From an uncultured Acetobacterium sp. (GTDB lineage: Bacteria > Bacillota > Clostridia > Eubacteriales > Eubacteriaceae), in contig NZ_OY760905.1 of the NCBI RefSeq assembly GCF_963664135.1, forward strand, positions 2,382,736-2,446,735: a stretch of 64,000 nucleotides of DNA, read 5' to 3'. The translations under genes and the position numbers were made by a program. This document shows, piece by piece, positions 9,571-18,647 of the stretch (its first letter is position 1; each line of letters begins with the position of its first letter). The notes below the pieces were generated by a model that saw nothing but the letters and a program-made list of their open reading frames with translations, was not told where the DNA came from and ran no database searches.

Positions 9571-11718
9571 ATGAAAAAGATGGATTTAAAAAAGAGTATC
9601 ATAAAAAAAGAATTGAATAAACTAAACAAAAAAAGCCAGCATCGCTTTCATATGCCCGGACATAAGGGCCGGGGTGAAGCCTTTGCTTTATATGACTATG
9701 ACATCACCGAAATACCCGGGGCCGATAATCTCCACGATGCCCAGGGCGTTATTGCTCAAGCGCAGCAAAAACTGGCCGCAATCTATCATAGCGACGAAGC
9801 CGCCATTCTGGTTAATGGTACCACCACCGGGATTCATAGTGCCATCTTAGGAACCAGCGTCCCGGGAAAAAAACTGCTGGTGCCGATTAATTGTCATCGG
9901 GCGGTTTTTGGCGCCTTGGCTTTAGGCCGCATTGAAGGGGTTTTTATCGCGCCGGAAATGCAGCCAGAAATGGGCTTTGCCACAGCTGTCAGCGTTGGCA
10001 GTGTCCACAAGGCGCTTACCGAACACCCGGACATCAATGGAATGATCCTGACCAACCCCAGCTATTATGGCACCACCAGCGATGTCAAGAAAATTGCTGA
10101 AACCCTTCATGCCCAGGGGAAATTTTTAATTGTCGATGAGGCTCATGGGGCCCATCTTAAATTTAATGATAACTTACCAATGGATGCCCTGTCAGCCGGT
10201 GCTGATGTGGTGATTCAAAGCACCCACAAAATACTGGGGTCGCTTACCCAAAGCTCGCTGATTCATTTTCAGGGCGAGCGGGTCGACCGCCAGAAGATCC
10301 GATCCTTTCTGGCACTGCTGCAAAGCTCATCCCCCAGCTATCCGCTGATGATCTCGGTGGAAGAAGCCGTCGACGCGGCCTTCGAAAAAGGTGAAGCAAT
10401 CTTTGAAACCATCGTCGAAGCCCATAAAGATTACTATCAGAATCAGCATAAAAACGCCCCCATCGTCCTTTATGAAGAGGACGGGACGGATTGTGATTAT
10501 GACCGCAGCAAGTGGTTGTTTCAGACCCGGGGAATAACCGGGGCAGAAGTGGAAACCCTGTTGTTAAGCCAATATGGCATCCAATGCGAAATGTCCGGTG
10601 ACAACCACGTGCTGGCGATGACCGGCATGGGTACCACCCGGGAAGATTTAGTAAGCTTAACCCAAGCTATCTGTGATATAAATAAAAAGGTGAAAATCAA
10701 TCAATCCCAAAAAATAGCCGTACCGACCCACACCCATCGGTGGAAAACCATGAACTTGGCCGCTGCGGTTAAAACTGAAATGCCACTCTGGGAAGCGCTG
10801 CACTCGGCTGTGAAAGAGAAAAAGAGCCTGAATCAGAGCGTCGGAGCAATCGTCGGCGATTTTATTATCCCCTATCCTCCGGGAATTCCGGTCTTGCTGC
10901 CCGGCAGTCGCATGACTCCGGAAATGGCAGGCTATTTAAATCATCTGCTGGATTACGATGTGGCGGTGGTGGGGATTGATGAAAAAAGAGAACTCACGTT
11001 AATAAAAAAGGAGCCATTCAACATGGATAAAAAACATAACGGTCAGTTGATCGTCATTGAGGGCGTGGATGGCAGCGGAAAACAAACCCAAACCCAATTA
11101 CTTTACGACCGATTATTAAAACAGGGTGAAAAAGTGATGAAAATTTCTTATCCCCGATATGACAAAAAATCCTCAGCCATGGTAAAATTATATCTGGAAG
11201 GGGCATTTGGAAAAGACCCCGGCACCATCAGCCCGTATATTGCCTCCACCTTTTATGCCGCCGATCGTTATGCCTCCTATAAGGAAGATTACGAGGACTT
11301 TCTTAATCAGGGTGGTCTGGTCTTGGTGGATCGTTATACCACCTCTAATATGGTGCATCAGGCCGGAAAAATAAAGGATTCCGAGGAACGGAAACGTTTT
11401 CTTGACTGGTTGTGGGATTTTGAATTCAATCTTTATGGATTGCCGATTCCCGATCAGGTATTTTTCCTTAACATTCCGCCAGCGATCAACCAGCAGTTGA
11501 TTAAAAACCGGCATAATAAAATAACCGGCAAACAAGAAAAAGATATCCATGAAAATAGTCCAGAACATCTCCTGGATTCCTACCATAGTGCGCTGGCACT
11601 GGTTGAGGAATATGGCTGGACTGAAATAAATTGCGTCCAAGATAATCGGCTAAGAAGCATCGAAAGCATCCATGAGCAAATCTGGGAATGCATAAAGGAG
11701 AGTAAAGTAAATGATTGA
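9571..11718 (+). CDS. Orn/Lys/Arg decarboxylase - thymidylate kinase fusion
   Basis: One uninterrupted frame of 715 residues carries two enzymes. Residues 1-484 are a PLP-dependent Orn/Lys/Arg decarboxylase of the SpeA/YaaO type: FHMPGHKGRG near the start, DEAHGAHLKF, and the PLP lysine in STHKILGS (K220). Residues 485-715 are thymidylate kinase-like, with P-loop EGVDGSGKQTQ (G498-K504), VDRYTTSN and a lid segment. In Bacillus these are adjacent separate genes (yaaO, tmk). Here the decarboxylase stop is missing, while AAGGAG (11008-11013) and ATG 11023 remain inside the frame, so tmk could also be translated alone. No clear SD precedes ATG 9571. The 3' end overlaps the next gene by eight bases. 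Confidence 0.9.
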   Translation: MKKMDLKKSIIKKELNKLNKKSQHRFHMPGHKGRGEAFALYDYDITEIPGADNLHDAQGVIAQAQQKLAAIYHSDEAAILVNGTTTGIHSAILGTSVPGKKLLVPINCHRAVFGALALGRIEGVFIAPEMQPEMGFATAVSVGSVHKALTEHPDINGMILTNPSYYGTTSDVKKIAETLHAQGKFLIVDEAHGAHLKFNDNLPMDALSAGADVVIQSTHKILGSLTQSSLIHFQGERVDRQKIRSFLALLQSSSPSYPLMISVEEAVDAAFEKGEAIFETIVEAHKDYYQNQHKNAPIVLYEEDGTDCDYDRSKWLFQTRGITGAEVETLLLSQYGIQCEMSGDNHVLAMTGMGTTREDLVSLTQAICDINKKVKINQSQKIAVPTHTHRWKTMNLAAAVKTEMPLWEALHSAVKEKKSLNQSVGAIVGDFIIPYPPGIPVLLPGSRMTPEMAGYLNHLLDYDVAVVGIDEKRELTLIKKEPFNMDKKHNGQLIVIEGVDGSGKQTQTQLLYDRLLKQGEKVMKISYPRYDKKSSAMVKLYLEGAFGKDPGTISPYIASTFYAADRYASYKEDYEDFLNQGGLVLVDRYTTSNMVHQAGKIKDSEERKRFLDWLWDFEFNLYGLPIPDQVFFLNIPPAINQQLIKNRHNKITGKQEKDIHENSPEHLLDSYHSALALVEEYGWTEINCVQDNRLRSIESIHEQIWECIKESKVND

Positions 11719-12019
11719 AGATCAATATACCTATTTAACTATGGCCGACACGGATATGGAGTTTATCCTGCTTAAAAATTATCTCAGTGCCAATGGCATT
11801 CCCGTAATCACCCGGGAAAAAGGCTTTGGCGGCCCGATTCGTAGCATCTTTATGGGTAATTTTATGCCTGCCCACATCGAAGTTTACGTTAGAGAGAGCG
11901 ATTATGATGATGCCGTAAGGCTATTGGATTATGAGGAATTCAGTGCCGAACTGGATGAAGAACTGGAAATGGCCATGGGCGACGATGACGATGAGGAAAA
12001 TAAATCAAAGCCGAATTAA
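11711..12019 (+). CDS. DUF2007 domain protein
   Basis: A 102-residue acidic protein. The pattern YLTMADTDMEFILLKNYL followed by GIPVITRE and HIEVYVRESDYDDAVRLL is that of DUF2007 ('putative signal transducing protein'), a small ferredoxin-like fold of unknown role. The C-terminus is a run of Asp/Glu. It overlaps the fusion gene by eight bases and sits where yaaQ/yaaR lie in Bacillus, between tmk and holB. No enzymatic motif is visible. Confidence 0.8.
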   Translation: MIEDQYTYLTMADTDMEFILLKNYLSANGIPVITREKGFGGPIRSIFMGNFMPAHIEVYVRESDYDDAVRLLDYEEFSAELDEELEMAMGDDDDEENKSKPN

Positions 12020-12051
12020 ATTTTTAATGGGGCCATCTGAGAGGGAAAACG

Positions 12052-13038
12052 ATGTTTGAAAAGATACAGGGTCATCAAACCATTACAAATCATCTGAGCA
12101 AAGAAATAAATACCAACGAGGTAAGCCATGCTTACCTTTTTTCTGGAATGGATGGCATTGGTAAAAAGAAAACCGCCCGGGAATTTGCCAAGGCACTGTT
12201 ATGTCGGGATGAAACCAACAAAGGTTGCGGTCATTGCACGGTCTGTACCCAGATCGAACATGAAAATTACCCGGACGTAAAAATCATCGGGCCAAAACCT
12301 GGGGAGACCAGCATTAAGATCAGTCAGGTTCGGGCGATGATCAGTGAGTTGTCGATCAAACCTTATTCCGGCAACTGGCGGATCAACATTATTGATGGGG
12401 CCGAACGAATGACCCCAGAGGCTCAGAACAGTCTGCTGAAATCATTGGAAGAGCCACTGAGCTATAATATCTTTATTCTCGTCACCAGCCACGACCAAAC
12501 GATTTTACCGACGATCCGATCCCGGTGTCAAAGCTATCACTTCCAACCGCTGAACTTTCCGGATATCGAAAAAATAATTTCTGATCAAGGTGAATTTGAT
12601 CAAAAAGCCATCGCCGAGGCATTGATGGCGTCAGGTGGCTCCCCGGGAATGGCCTTGTATCTCTTAAATAACAGTGAGATCCAAAAAGAGCGAACCCATT
12701 ATCTCCGGGAAGTTTACAGCCTGTTAAAAGGGGATGAAATCAAGGTGTTTACCCTGGCCGAGGCCTTATCCAAAGAAAAGCTGATCAGCCAGGAGATGCT
12801 GGAGTTTTTTATTCACTGGTTCTATGAGGTGGATCTGTTGTTGGCAGGACACCCCTTACCCAATGGCGGTCAGCCAAACCCGGCTCATCAAGCCTATCAT
12901 CGATTGCTGGGAAACGAAAAAAATCAAGCCATTCTTAAAACTTTATTTGAAATGATGGCGACAATACAATATAATGTTAATTTAAGATTACAATGGGAAA
13001 AGTGTTTCATTAAGATAATGAAAATTCAGAAAGGATAA
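12052..13038 (+). CDS. holB: DNA polymerase III delta' subunit
   Basis: Clamp-loader subunit of 328 residues. HAYLFSGMDGIGKKKTA (residues 26-42) is the modified P-loop, CxxCxxC (about 62-70, CGHCTVC) binds zinc, and SLLKSLEEP precedes the sensor region LVTSHDQTILPTIRSRCQ. The C-terminal third is the variable oligomerisation domain. The gene order tmk-DUF2007-holB-ricT matches other Firmicutes and supports the call. Confidence 0.93.
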   Translation: MFEKIQGHQTITNHLSKEINTNEVSHAYLFSGMDGIGKKKTAREFAKALLCRDETNKGCGHCTVCTQIEHENYPDVKIIGPKPGETSIKISQVRAMISELSIKPYSGNWRINIIDGAERMTPEAQNSLLKSLEEPLSYNIFILVTSHDQTILPTIRSRCQSYHFQPLNFPDIEKIISDQGEFDQKAIAEALMASGGSPGMALYLLNNSEIQKERTHYLREVYSLLKGDEIKVFTLAEALSKEKLISQEMLEFFIHWFYEVDLLLAGHPLPNGGQPNPAHQAYHRLLGNEKNQAILKTLFEMMATIQYNVNLRLQWEKCFIKIMKIQKG

Positions 13039-13043
13039 ATCCA

Positions 13044-13883
13044 ATGGGAAAATCAGTCGTCGGTGTACGATTTAAAAAAGTGGGTAAAATATATTATTTT
13101 GATCCCTTAGATATTGAGTTTGACCAGTTTGATCCGGTTATAGTGGAAACCGTCAGAGGCATTGAGTATGGTGAAATTGCCTTAACCTCCAGAGTTGTGG
13201 ATGAAGAAGAGATGGTGGCGCCGGTAAAACCGGTTATCCGTAAGGCTACCGAAAATGACACCCTGGAATATAATAAGCTCAAGCAAAATGAGAAAGATGC
13301 CAAAGAGATTTTTACCACCAAGGCAAAAAAACACAAGCTGGAGATGAAGCTGATCGATGTGGAGTACACTTTCGACCAGAAAAAGGCCATCTTTTATTTT
13401 ACCGCCGAAGGCAGAGTGGATTTCAGAGAATTGGTCAAAGATCTGGCATCGATCTTTAAGGTGCGAATTGAGCTCAGACAAATCGGCGTTCGGGATGAAG
13501 CAAAAATATTCAAAGGGCTGGGCGTCTGTGGGCGAACAACCTGTTGTGCCCAATGGCTGGGAGATTTTACCCCGGTATCGATAAAAATGGCCAAAGAACA
13601 GAATCTTTCCTTAAATTCGACAAAGATATCTGGGATCTGTGGTCGATTGCTATGTTGTCTGACCTATGAACAAGAGTTTTACGAAGAAGTTTCAAAAAAA
13701 TTGCCGAAGGTGGGACAAAGAGTCATTACCGCCGACGGTGAAGGTGAAGTATTCAAGTTAAGCATTCTGGAAGAAACCGTTTTCGTTAAAATCCAAGTGA
13801 ATAAAGACGAAACCGAGGTGAAAAAATATCTTCTGGAAGAAATTGAAGTAAAAAAATACGAAAAAGTCAAAAAAGACAAATAA
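13044..13883 (+). CDS. ricT: PSP1 domain protein RicT (YaaT)
   Basis: A 279-residue PSP1-domain protein five bases after holB. In Bacillus, RicT forms the RicAFT complex with RicA and RicF, binds Fe-S clusters and promotes RNase Y-dependent mRNA maturation, sporulation and competence. Visible here are the conserved cysteine motif GVCGRTTCCAQW (about residues 155-166), ISGICGRLLCC (about 196-206) and a basic C-terminus. The partners ricA and ricF are not in this window. Confidence 0.92.
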   Translation: MGKSVVGVRFKKVGKIYYFDPLDIEFDQFDPVIVETVRGIEYGEIALTSRVVDEEEMVAPVKPVIRKATENDTLEYNKLKQNEKDAKEIFTTKAKKHKLEMKLIDVEYTFDQKKAIFYFTAEGRVDFRELVKDLASIFKVRIELRQIGVRDEAKIFKGLGVCGRTTCCAQWLGDFTPVSIKMAKEQNLSLNSTKISGICGRLLCCLTYEQEFYEEVSKKLPKVGQRVITADGEGEVFKLSILEETVFVKIQVNKDETEVKKYLLEEIEVKKYEKVKKDK

Positions 13884-13888
13884 TCATC

Positions 13889-13916
13889 TTGATTTCATAA
13901 CAAAAAAGGATATAAT
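13889..13916 (+). promoter_or_regulatory. Promoter of the ferredoxin gene
   Basis: TTGATT at 13889-13894 and TATAAT at 13911-13916 are spaced by 16 bases and lie 35 bases before the ferredoxin ATG. A strong promoter and a strong AGGAGG ribosome site agree with an abundant electron carrier. Confidence 0.75.
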
Positions 13917-13951
13917 AAATATGTTGTTAATGCTAAAAGGAGGGTTTTTAA

Positions 13952-14119
<168 letters not shown>

Positions 14120-14134
14120 TTAGAAGTATTGAGA

Positions 14135-14169
14135 AAAGGCACTTTTCAGAAAATCTGGGAGGTGCCTTT
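14135..14169 (+). terminator. Probable terminator after ferredoxin
   Basis: AAAGGCAC (14135-14142) pairs with GTGCCTTT (14162-14169). The T run after the stem is short, so termination may be partial. Confidence 0.5.
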
Positions 14170-14307
14170 AACATGTCTCAAGCTAAATAGGTCATTTAAG
14201 TAAACTCATTTATTATTTTGGAAATTTTATGTTAAAAGATGATTCTCATGGGTAAATAAGTACTCAAGAAAGAATTTGATATCAATTGATGTCTACAGGA
14301 GGAAAAA

Positions 14308-14469
14308 ATGCAAAAATACGTATGTGATATTTGTGGCTATGTTTATGATCCGGAACTGGGTGATCCAGATAGCGGCGTTGCTCCGGGCACTGCCTTTGAA
14401 GATATTCCCGAAGACTGGGTTTGTCCATTATGTGGAGTCGGAAAAGAAGATTTTTCACCAGAAGAATAA
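14308..14469 (+). CDS. Rubredoxin
   Basis: A 53-residue iron protein with the two rubredoxin knuckles, [11 protein letters not shown] near the N-terminus and [11 protein letters not shown] near the C-terminus, giving the Fe(Cys)4 site, plus conserved aromatic residues (Y4, Y11, Y13, W37). Rubredoxins shuttle electrons to oxygen- and peroxide-detoxifying enzymes in anaerobes. ACAGGAGG precedes ATG 14308 by five bases. It ends at a strong terminator, so it is transcribed separately from the next gene. Confidence 0.95.
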   Translation: MQKYVCDICGYVYDPELGDPDSGVAPGTAFEDIPEDWVCPLCGVGKEDFSPEE

Positions 14470-14482
14470 GAAATGACACTCG

Positions 14483-14508
14483 AAAAAGAGCTAAAGCTCT
14501 TTTTTTTA
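14483..14508 (+). terminator. Terminator after rubredoxin
   Basis: AAAAAGAGC pairs with GCTCTTTTT across a TAAA loop and runs into a T tract; a compact rho-independent terminator. Confidence 0.88.
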
Positions 14509-14558
14509 TGAGATCAATGAGTTATAATAAAAAAACAGTACAAAAACATGGAGGAAAT

Positions 14559-15050
14559 ATGGCAGTTAAAGCACGGGAAACACTTGAAAGTAAACAAATC
14601 AGTATCACGACCCTGATCATCCTGATGATCGTGATTGTTGGGTATACAATTCTGTACAATCAGTTTGCTAGCCGGTTGGACGATTATCAGTTAAAAACGA
14701 TTTTTGGCGTTTTTAGTTTGGTGGTTATGATGGGCGGATTTATTCTTTCCCTGCGATTTATCACAACCGCTTATGAAATGATCCTGACTCACGAAGGATT
14801 GACGATTAATCGAAAAATTTTTTTCTGGAACAAAACGGTATTGGAAATAAATATTAATGACATCAAAAAAGTCCTGCCGGCGGAAGAAGCAAAAAAAATC
14901 GAAGGGCAAATGCGCAACTTTACGCTGACAAATATGGATGGTAAACGAAAATATGTCATTCAATACGAAGCACAGGGAAAAATTTGTTGTGCGAAGATCC
15001 AATGTACAGGGAAATTCTATGATTCTTTAAAAAAACAGGTCAAAATATAA
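14559..15050 (+). CDS. Small membrane protein of unknown function
   Basis: A 163-residue protein with two membrane helices (about 17-37 and 48-68) followed by a cytoplasmic domain of about 90 residues with alternating hydrophobic strands. It resembles a bacterial PH-like/YcxB-type membrane protein in layout, but no family was firmly recognised. GGAGG at 14550-14554 supports ATG 14559; an open frame upstream of this runs across the rubredoxin terminator and is not likely to be used. A TATAAT at 14523-14528 could be its promoter -10. Confidence 0.7.
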   Translation: MAVKARETLESKQISITTLIILMIVIVGYTILYNQFASRLDDYQLKTIFGVFSLVVMMGGFILSLRFITTAYEMILTHEGLTINRKIFFWNKTVLEININDIKKVLPAEEAKKIEGQMRNFTLTNMDGKRKYVIQYEAQGKICCAKIQCTGKFYDSLKKQVKI

Positions 15051-15124
15051 TAGCTTTAAGGATAACTTAAGGAATTTAGAGTATTATTTGGTTATAACAA
15101 GTTACCCTCTTTCAAAGTTTTTAG

Positions 15125-15167
15125 AAAAAACCGAACGCTTTTCACACGGCTTCGGTTTTTTTCTTTT
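15125..15167 (+). terminator. Terminator
   Basis: An 11-bp stem (15125-15135 with 15151-15161, core ACCGAA/TTCGGT) followed by a T-rich tract. It ends the membrane protein gene. Confidence 0.85.
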
Positions 15168-15207
15168 TTGAAAATAAATTTATGAATGACACCCATAAGA
15201 TTAGGTA

Positions 15208-15237
15208 TTGTTAATATGATCATAAATCGGGTATAAT
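15208..15237 (+). promoter_or_regulatory. Probable promoter of the flavoprotein-thioredoxin pair
   Basis: TTGTTA (15208-15213) and TATAAT (15232-15237) with an 18-base spacer, 50 bases before the flavoprotein ATG. Confidence 0.55.
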
Positions 15238-15286
15238 ACTCCTAAATAAATACAAAACCATCAGGAAAGGAAGGAAAGGAAAGCCA

Positions 15287-15856
15287 ATGGAAATTGTAGC
15301 AATTATGGGAAGTCATCGGAATGGTCATCATACACAGAAGGCCTTAGATTACTTTTTGAACAAAGTTGAAATAGAACATGAACTATTTGTTTATAATGTC
15401 AATAAAATAGACGTTAAGGCATGCATTGCCTGTGATTATTGTATCCCGCATCAGGGGGAATGTGTCATTGAAGATGATATGACAGAAATTTATAAAAAAA
15501 TGGAGTCCTGTGATTTATTGATTGTGGCCAGTCCCGTTTATTTTAGTGCGTTTCCATCAAAGATAAAGGCACTGATTGACCGGACCCAAATGATTTATAA
15601 TCTTAAAGATAAATCAGTGATCAAAAAGAAAAAAATTCTGATTATCGGTGTTGGTGGGGCGCCACACTATCCCCGTCAGTTCCAGGCGATGGATAACACG
15701 CTGGAATGGTACCAAAAAACCCTTAGCTGTGATGAAGTCGGTTTTGTACAGTTCTCTCATACCGATGAATTGCCGGCGCTTGAAAATAAAAAGTGTTTGG
15801 AAGAATTGGCAGAAATTGCCGAAAAAATAAATACACTGAGTGCGAAAGTCAATTAG
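15287..15856 (+). CDS. NADPH-dependent FMN reductase / iron-sulfur flavoprotein-like
   Basis: A 189-residue flavodoxin-fold protein. The N-terminal MGSHRNGHHTQKAL segment forms the FMN phosphate loop, and CIACDYCIPHQGECVIEDDM (about residues 45-64) has the cysteine pattern of the Fe-S flavoprotein subfamily. SPVYFSAFPSKIKALIDR is the conserved flavin-proximal segment. These enzymes reduce flavins, oxygen or disulfide partners in anaerobes. Purine-rich AGGAAAGGAAAGG precedes the ATG. A thioredoxin gene follows 18 bases later, suggesting that the two form one redox unit. Confidence 0.85.
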   Translation: MEIVAIMGSHRNGHHTQKALDYFLNKVEIEHELFVYNVNKIDVKACIACDYCIPHQGECVIEDDMTEIYKKMESCDLLIVASPVYFSAFPSKIKALIDRTQMIYNLKDKSVIKKKKILIIGVGGAPHYPRQFQAMDNTLEWYQKTLSCDEVGFVQFSHTDELPALENKKCLEELAEIAEKINTLSAKVN

Positions 15857-15874
15857 TAAGAAGGAGATAAAAAG

Positions 15875-16195
15875 ATGGCAAAGATTATTGAACAGACAGA
15901 ATTTAAAACCCTGGTTTCAGAAGGCAAAGGCGTTGTGTTGGTAGATTTTTTTGCGACATGGTGCGGACCTTGTAAGGCACTGGCACCTATTTTGGAAGAA
16001 GTAGCAGATGAGCTAAAGGACAAGGCCGTCATTTATAAGGTTGATATCGATCAAAGTCAGACCCTTGCTCAGGAATACCGGGTAATGAGTGTCCCAACCA
16101 TGAAGATTTTCAAAAATGGTGAAGTGGTTGAGACCATTGTCGGACTTCAGTCAAAAGGCGTTTTATTGGATAAATTGAGCTATTATGCCGGTTAA
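15875..16195 (+). CDS. Thioredoxin (second copy)
   Basis: A 106-residue thioredoxin with WCGPCK active site and SVPTMKIF cis-Pro loop. It sits 18 bases behind the Fe-S flavoprotein gene with its own AAGGAGA site and ends at a terminator. The context (flavoprotein plus thioredoxin) suggests a dedicated electron-transfer pair, such as a flavin-dependent thioredoxin reduction or peroxide defence module, but no direct evidence shows the partner. Confidence 0.93.
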   Translation: MAKIIEQTEFKTLVSEGKGVVLVDFFATWCGPCKALAPILEEVADELKDKAVIYKVDIDQSQTLAQEYRVMSVPTMKIFKNGEVVETIVGLQSKGVLLDKLSYYAG

Positions 16196-16210
16196 TTAAC
16201 GTGATATGAA

Positions 16211-16246
16211 AAAAGATTCCTGATTTTAATAGGGAATCTTTTTTTT
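16211..16246 (+). terminator. Terminator after second thioredoxin
   Basis: AAAAGATTCC (16211-16220) pairs with GGAATCTTTT (16233-16242) and is followed by further T residues. Confidence 0.88.
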
Positions 16247-16402
16247 ATTTAGCGGTCAAACCTTAAAAAAAATAAGGAGACCGTTTTCATTTTAAGACAA
16301 ATAGCTCTGTTTGTCTAAATTCCCGACAACTTCGAATAATCGTATAATTACAACCCTATTTATGAGTGCTATACTCCTTAAAGCAAGCGAAAGGAGCAAA
16401 AA

Positions 16403-18511
16403 ATGAATAAGAAAATAGTTAACAAAGCAAACTCAGTACGAATTATCGTCATTATTGGAGTCATTATTATTCCCCTTATGTATAGTTTTTTCTATCTCAG
16501 TGCCTTCTGGGATCCTTACTCAAAATTGGACAACCTACCGGTCGCCCTCGTCAATAACGACACGGGAGCCACCATCAATAATCAGCAGCGAAATCTGGGG
16601 GACGAATTCCTGGATGAACTGATCAAGGATGGAACCTTTAAGTATGTAATAACCGATGAGGCCACCGGCAAAGCCGGGACCGAAACGGATGATTACTATG
16701 CCATGATTGTTGTTCCAAAGAATTTTTCCAACGATATTGCATCAGCCGCGACCGTTAACAAACAGACTGCCAGCATTATCTTTTCTCCCAATGAAAAAAG
16801 AAATTATCTGGCCAGTCAGATTTTAGGAAAAGCTGAGATGAAAATGGAAACCAGCTTACGGGAAAGTATTTCCGGCGAGATCGTCAATAATCTGACCGAT
16901 CAGGTCGCCAAGGTTCCCGGTCAGTTGGGAACCCTAAATGATGGTTTAACCCAGCTTTCCAGTGGCTCATCCCAATTGCTGACCGGTTCTCAGACTTTAG
17001 CTAACGGAACCTATTCGCTGGAAAGTGGTTCCCGGGAATTAGCTTCTGGATCTGCGACCCTGGCAGACGGAACGCAGGCACTGGCCGCTGGCAGCCAGAC
17101 TTTGGCTGACGGAACCCAGACCCTGGCCGCCGGAACCTCAGAATTTGCCTCAAAATTCTCGGATTTTAATGATGGCATCAGTACCTTAAAAAGCGGTTCA
17201 GCCCAGGTAAGTGATGGCGCCAATACCCTGGCCGCCGGAACCGATCAGTTAAATCAGGGGATTCAGGCCTATACCGCTGGGGTTGATACACTGATTGGCA
17301 ACGTCAACCAGACCTCAGCCTTTATTTCAGCCTTTGTGGGAGCCCATCCGGAATTGATGGCCGATCCCCAATTTGCGGCCTTCATTTCAAATATGGCATC
17401 CAGTGATAATGCCGAGAGTATTGCCCAACTGGAAGCAGCAGGCAGTCAACTCAGTGCAGCATCGGATTCAATCGCCGCTGGCACCCAGGCCTTAGCCGCC
17501 GGCACCAGCAATCTGGATAGTGGGGTAGCCACCGTTAGTGCCGCCGCCGGACAATTAAACAATGCCGCTGACAGTATTTCATCGGGAGCCTCAGCCGTGT
17601 CCAGCGGCGCCTCATCACTGACAAATGGAGCGACAGCCGTATCAAACGGCGCCACCACCCTGACCAATGGAGTCTATACGCTGGCCGACGGCGCTACTAC
17701 CCTGGCTAATGGTGCCACCACCCTGGTCGACGGCCAGAAGCAGCTTAATAGCGGCATTACCACCGCTCAAAATGGCGTCACCACTGCAGTTAATGATGCT
17801 AATGCCGATACCGCAAAATTAAACGGCTTGGGCACCTATGTCAGCGAGCCGGTAACCGTGGACGATGAGGTGATCGACCCGATTGCCAACTACGGAACCT
17901 ACTTTTCACCCTACTTTATGTCTCTGTCCCTGTGGGTAGGTGCCCTGATTATCTTCTTCGGGATCTATTTTGATGCCGATCAGAAATTCAAAATCTTATC
18001 CCGGGAAAGCAATCACAAAATGGCCAGAAGCTTCATTTATCTGGGCTTAGGACTGGCTCAGGCGATCCTGCTGGGTGTTATTATTAAATATGCGTTAGGT
18101 TTAGAAATTGCCCATACCGGACTTTACTTCGTTTCGGTTTGTCTGGTATCGATGACCTTCCTGGCGATTGTCCAATTCTGTATTATTCACATGGGCGATG
18201 CCGGAAAATTTGTGGCACTAACGTTGCTGATTCTGCAGCTGACGTCCTGCGGCGGAACCTTCCCAATCGAAACGGTGCCGAAGTTCTTCCAGGTGCTTTA
18301 CCCCTTTATGCCGATGACCTATTCGGTGGTCGTATTTAAGGACACCATTACCGGTGCGATCTCCGGCGATTTCTGGCATAGCTTCCTGATTCTAGTCATT
18401 TATCTGGTCGTTTTCTTTGCCGCCACCATTTTCCTGACAACATTCAAGAAAAGAAAGGCCGAAAAAGAAGACGTAACCGTCAAAGCAGAACTGAACTCCG
18501 ACCAGATCTAG
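16403..18511 (+). CDS. YhgE/Pip family membrane protein (ABC-2 permease-like)
   Basis: A 702-residue protein with one N-terminal membrane helix (about 12-32), the family signature NLPVALVNNDTG, a large extracellular middle and about five C-terminal helices (about 505-690). The middle is dominated by heptad-like repeats LxxGxxxLxxGxxxLAxG (about 180-470), typical of phage-infection-protein/YhgE proteins and related type VII secretion-associated EsaA/YueB proteins. A GAAAGGAG site precedes the ATG. The following TetR gene is a likely local regulator. Export of lipids or small molecules is suspected for the family but not proven; phage receptor function is known for some members. Confidence 0.88.
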   Translation: MNKKIVNKANSVRIIVIIGVIIIPLMYSFFYLSAFWDPYSKLDNLPVALVNNDTGATINNQQRNLGDEFLDELIKDGTFKYVITDEATGKAGTETDDYYAMIVVPKNFSNDIASAATVNKQTASIIFSPNEKRNYLASQILGKAEMKMETSLRESISGEIVNNLTDQVAKVPGQLGTLNDGLTQLSSGSSQLLTGSQTLANGTYSLESGSRELASGSATLADGTQALAAGSQTLADGTQTLAAGTSEFASKFSDFNDGISTLKSGSAQVSDGANTLAAGTDQLNQGIQAYTAGVDTLIGNVNQTSAFISAFVGAHPELMADPQFAAFISNMASSDNAESIAQLEAAGSQLSAASDSIAAGTQALAAGTSNLDSGVATVSAAAGQLNNAADSISSGASAVSSGASSLTNGATAVSNGATTLTNGVYTLADGATTLANGATTLVDGQKQLNSGITTAQNGVTTAVNDANADTAKLNGLGTYVSEPVTVDDEVIDPIANYGTYFSPYFMSLSLWVGALIIFFGIYFDADQKFKILSRESNHKMARSFIYLGLGLAQAILLGVIIKYALGLEIAHTGLYFVSVCLVSMTFLAIVQFCIIHMGDAGKFVALTLLILQLTSCGGTFPIETVPKFFQVLYPFMPMTYSVVVFKDTITGAISGDFWHSFLILVIYLVVFFAATIFLTTFKKRKAEKEDVTVKAELNSDQI

Positions 18512-18540
18512 CCTAAATCATTCAATCGTTTAAGTAACCG

Positions 18541-18572
18541 GAACCTTGCAGTAATCTGCAGGGTTCTTTTTT
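18541..18572 (+). terminator. Terminator after the YhgE/Pip gene
   Basis: GAACCTTGCAG pairs with CTGCAGGGTTC (one G-T pair), then TTTTTT. Confidence 0.85.
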
Positions 18573-18588
18573 ATTGGCGGGGATAGCT

Positions 18589-18616
18589 TTGACATCAGGG
18601 GCTGAAATGATATAAT
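18589..18616 (+). promoter_or_regulatory. Consensus promoter of the TetR gene
   Basis: Perfect TTGACA (18589-18594) and TATAAT (18611-18616) with a 16-base spacer, 31 bases upstream of the start codon. Confidence 0.82.
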
Positions 18617-18647
18617 TATCTTCAAAAACGTCACAAGGAGTACCTGC

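Noticed and set aside
14421-14558. Longer N-terminus for the 14559 membrane protein
   Set aside because: It would cross the rubredoxin terminator and overlap rubredoxin; GGAGG supports ATG 14559.
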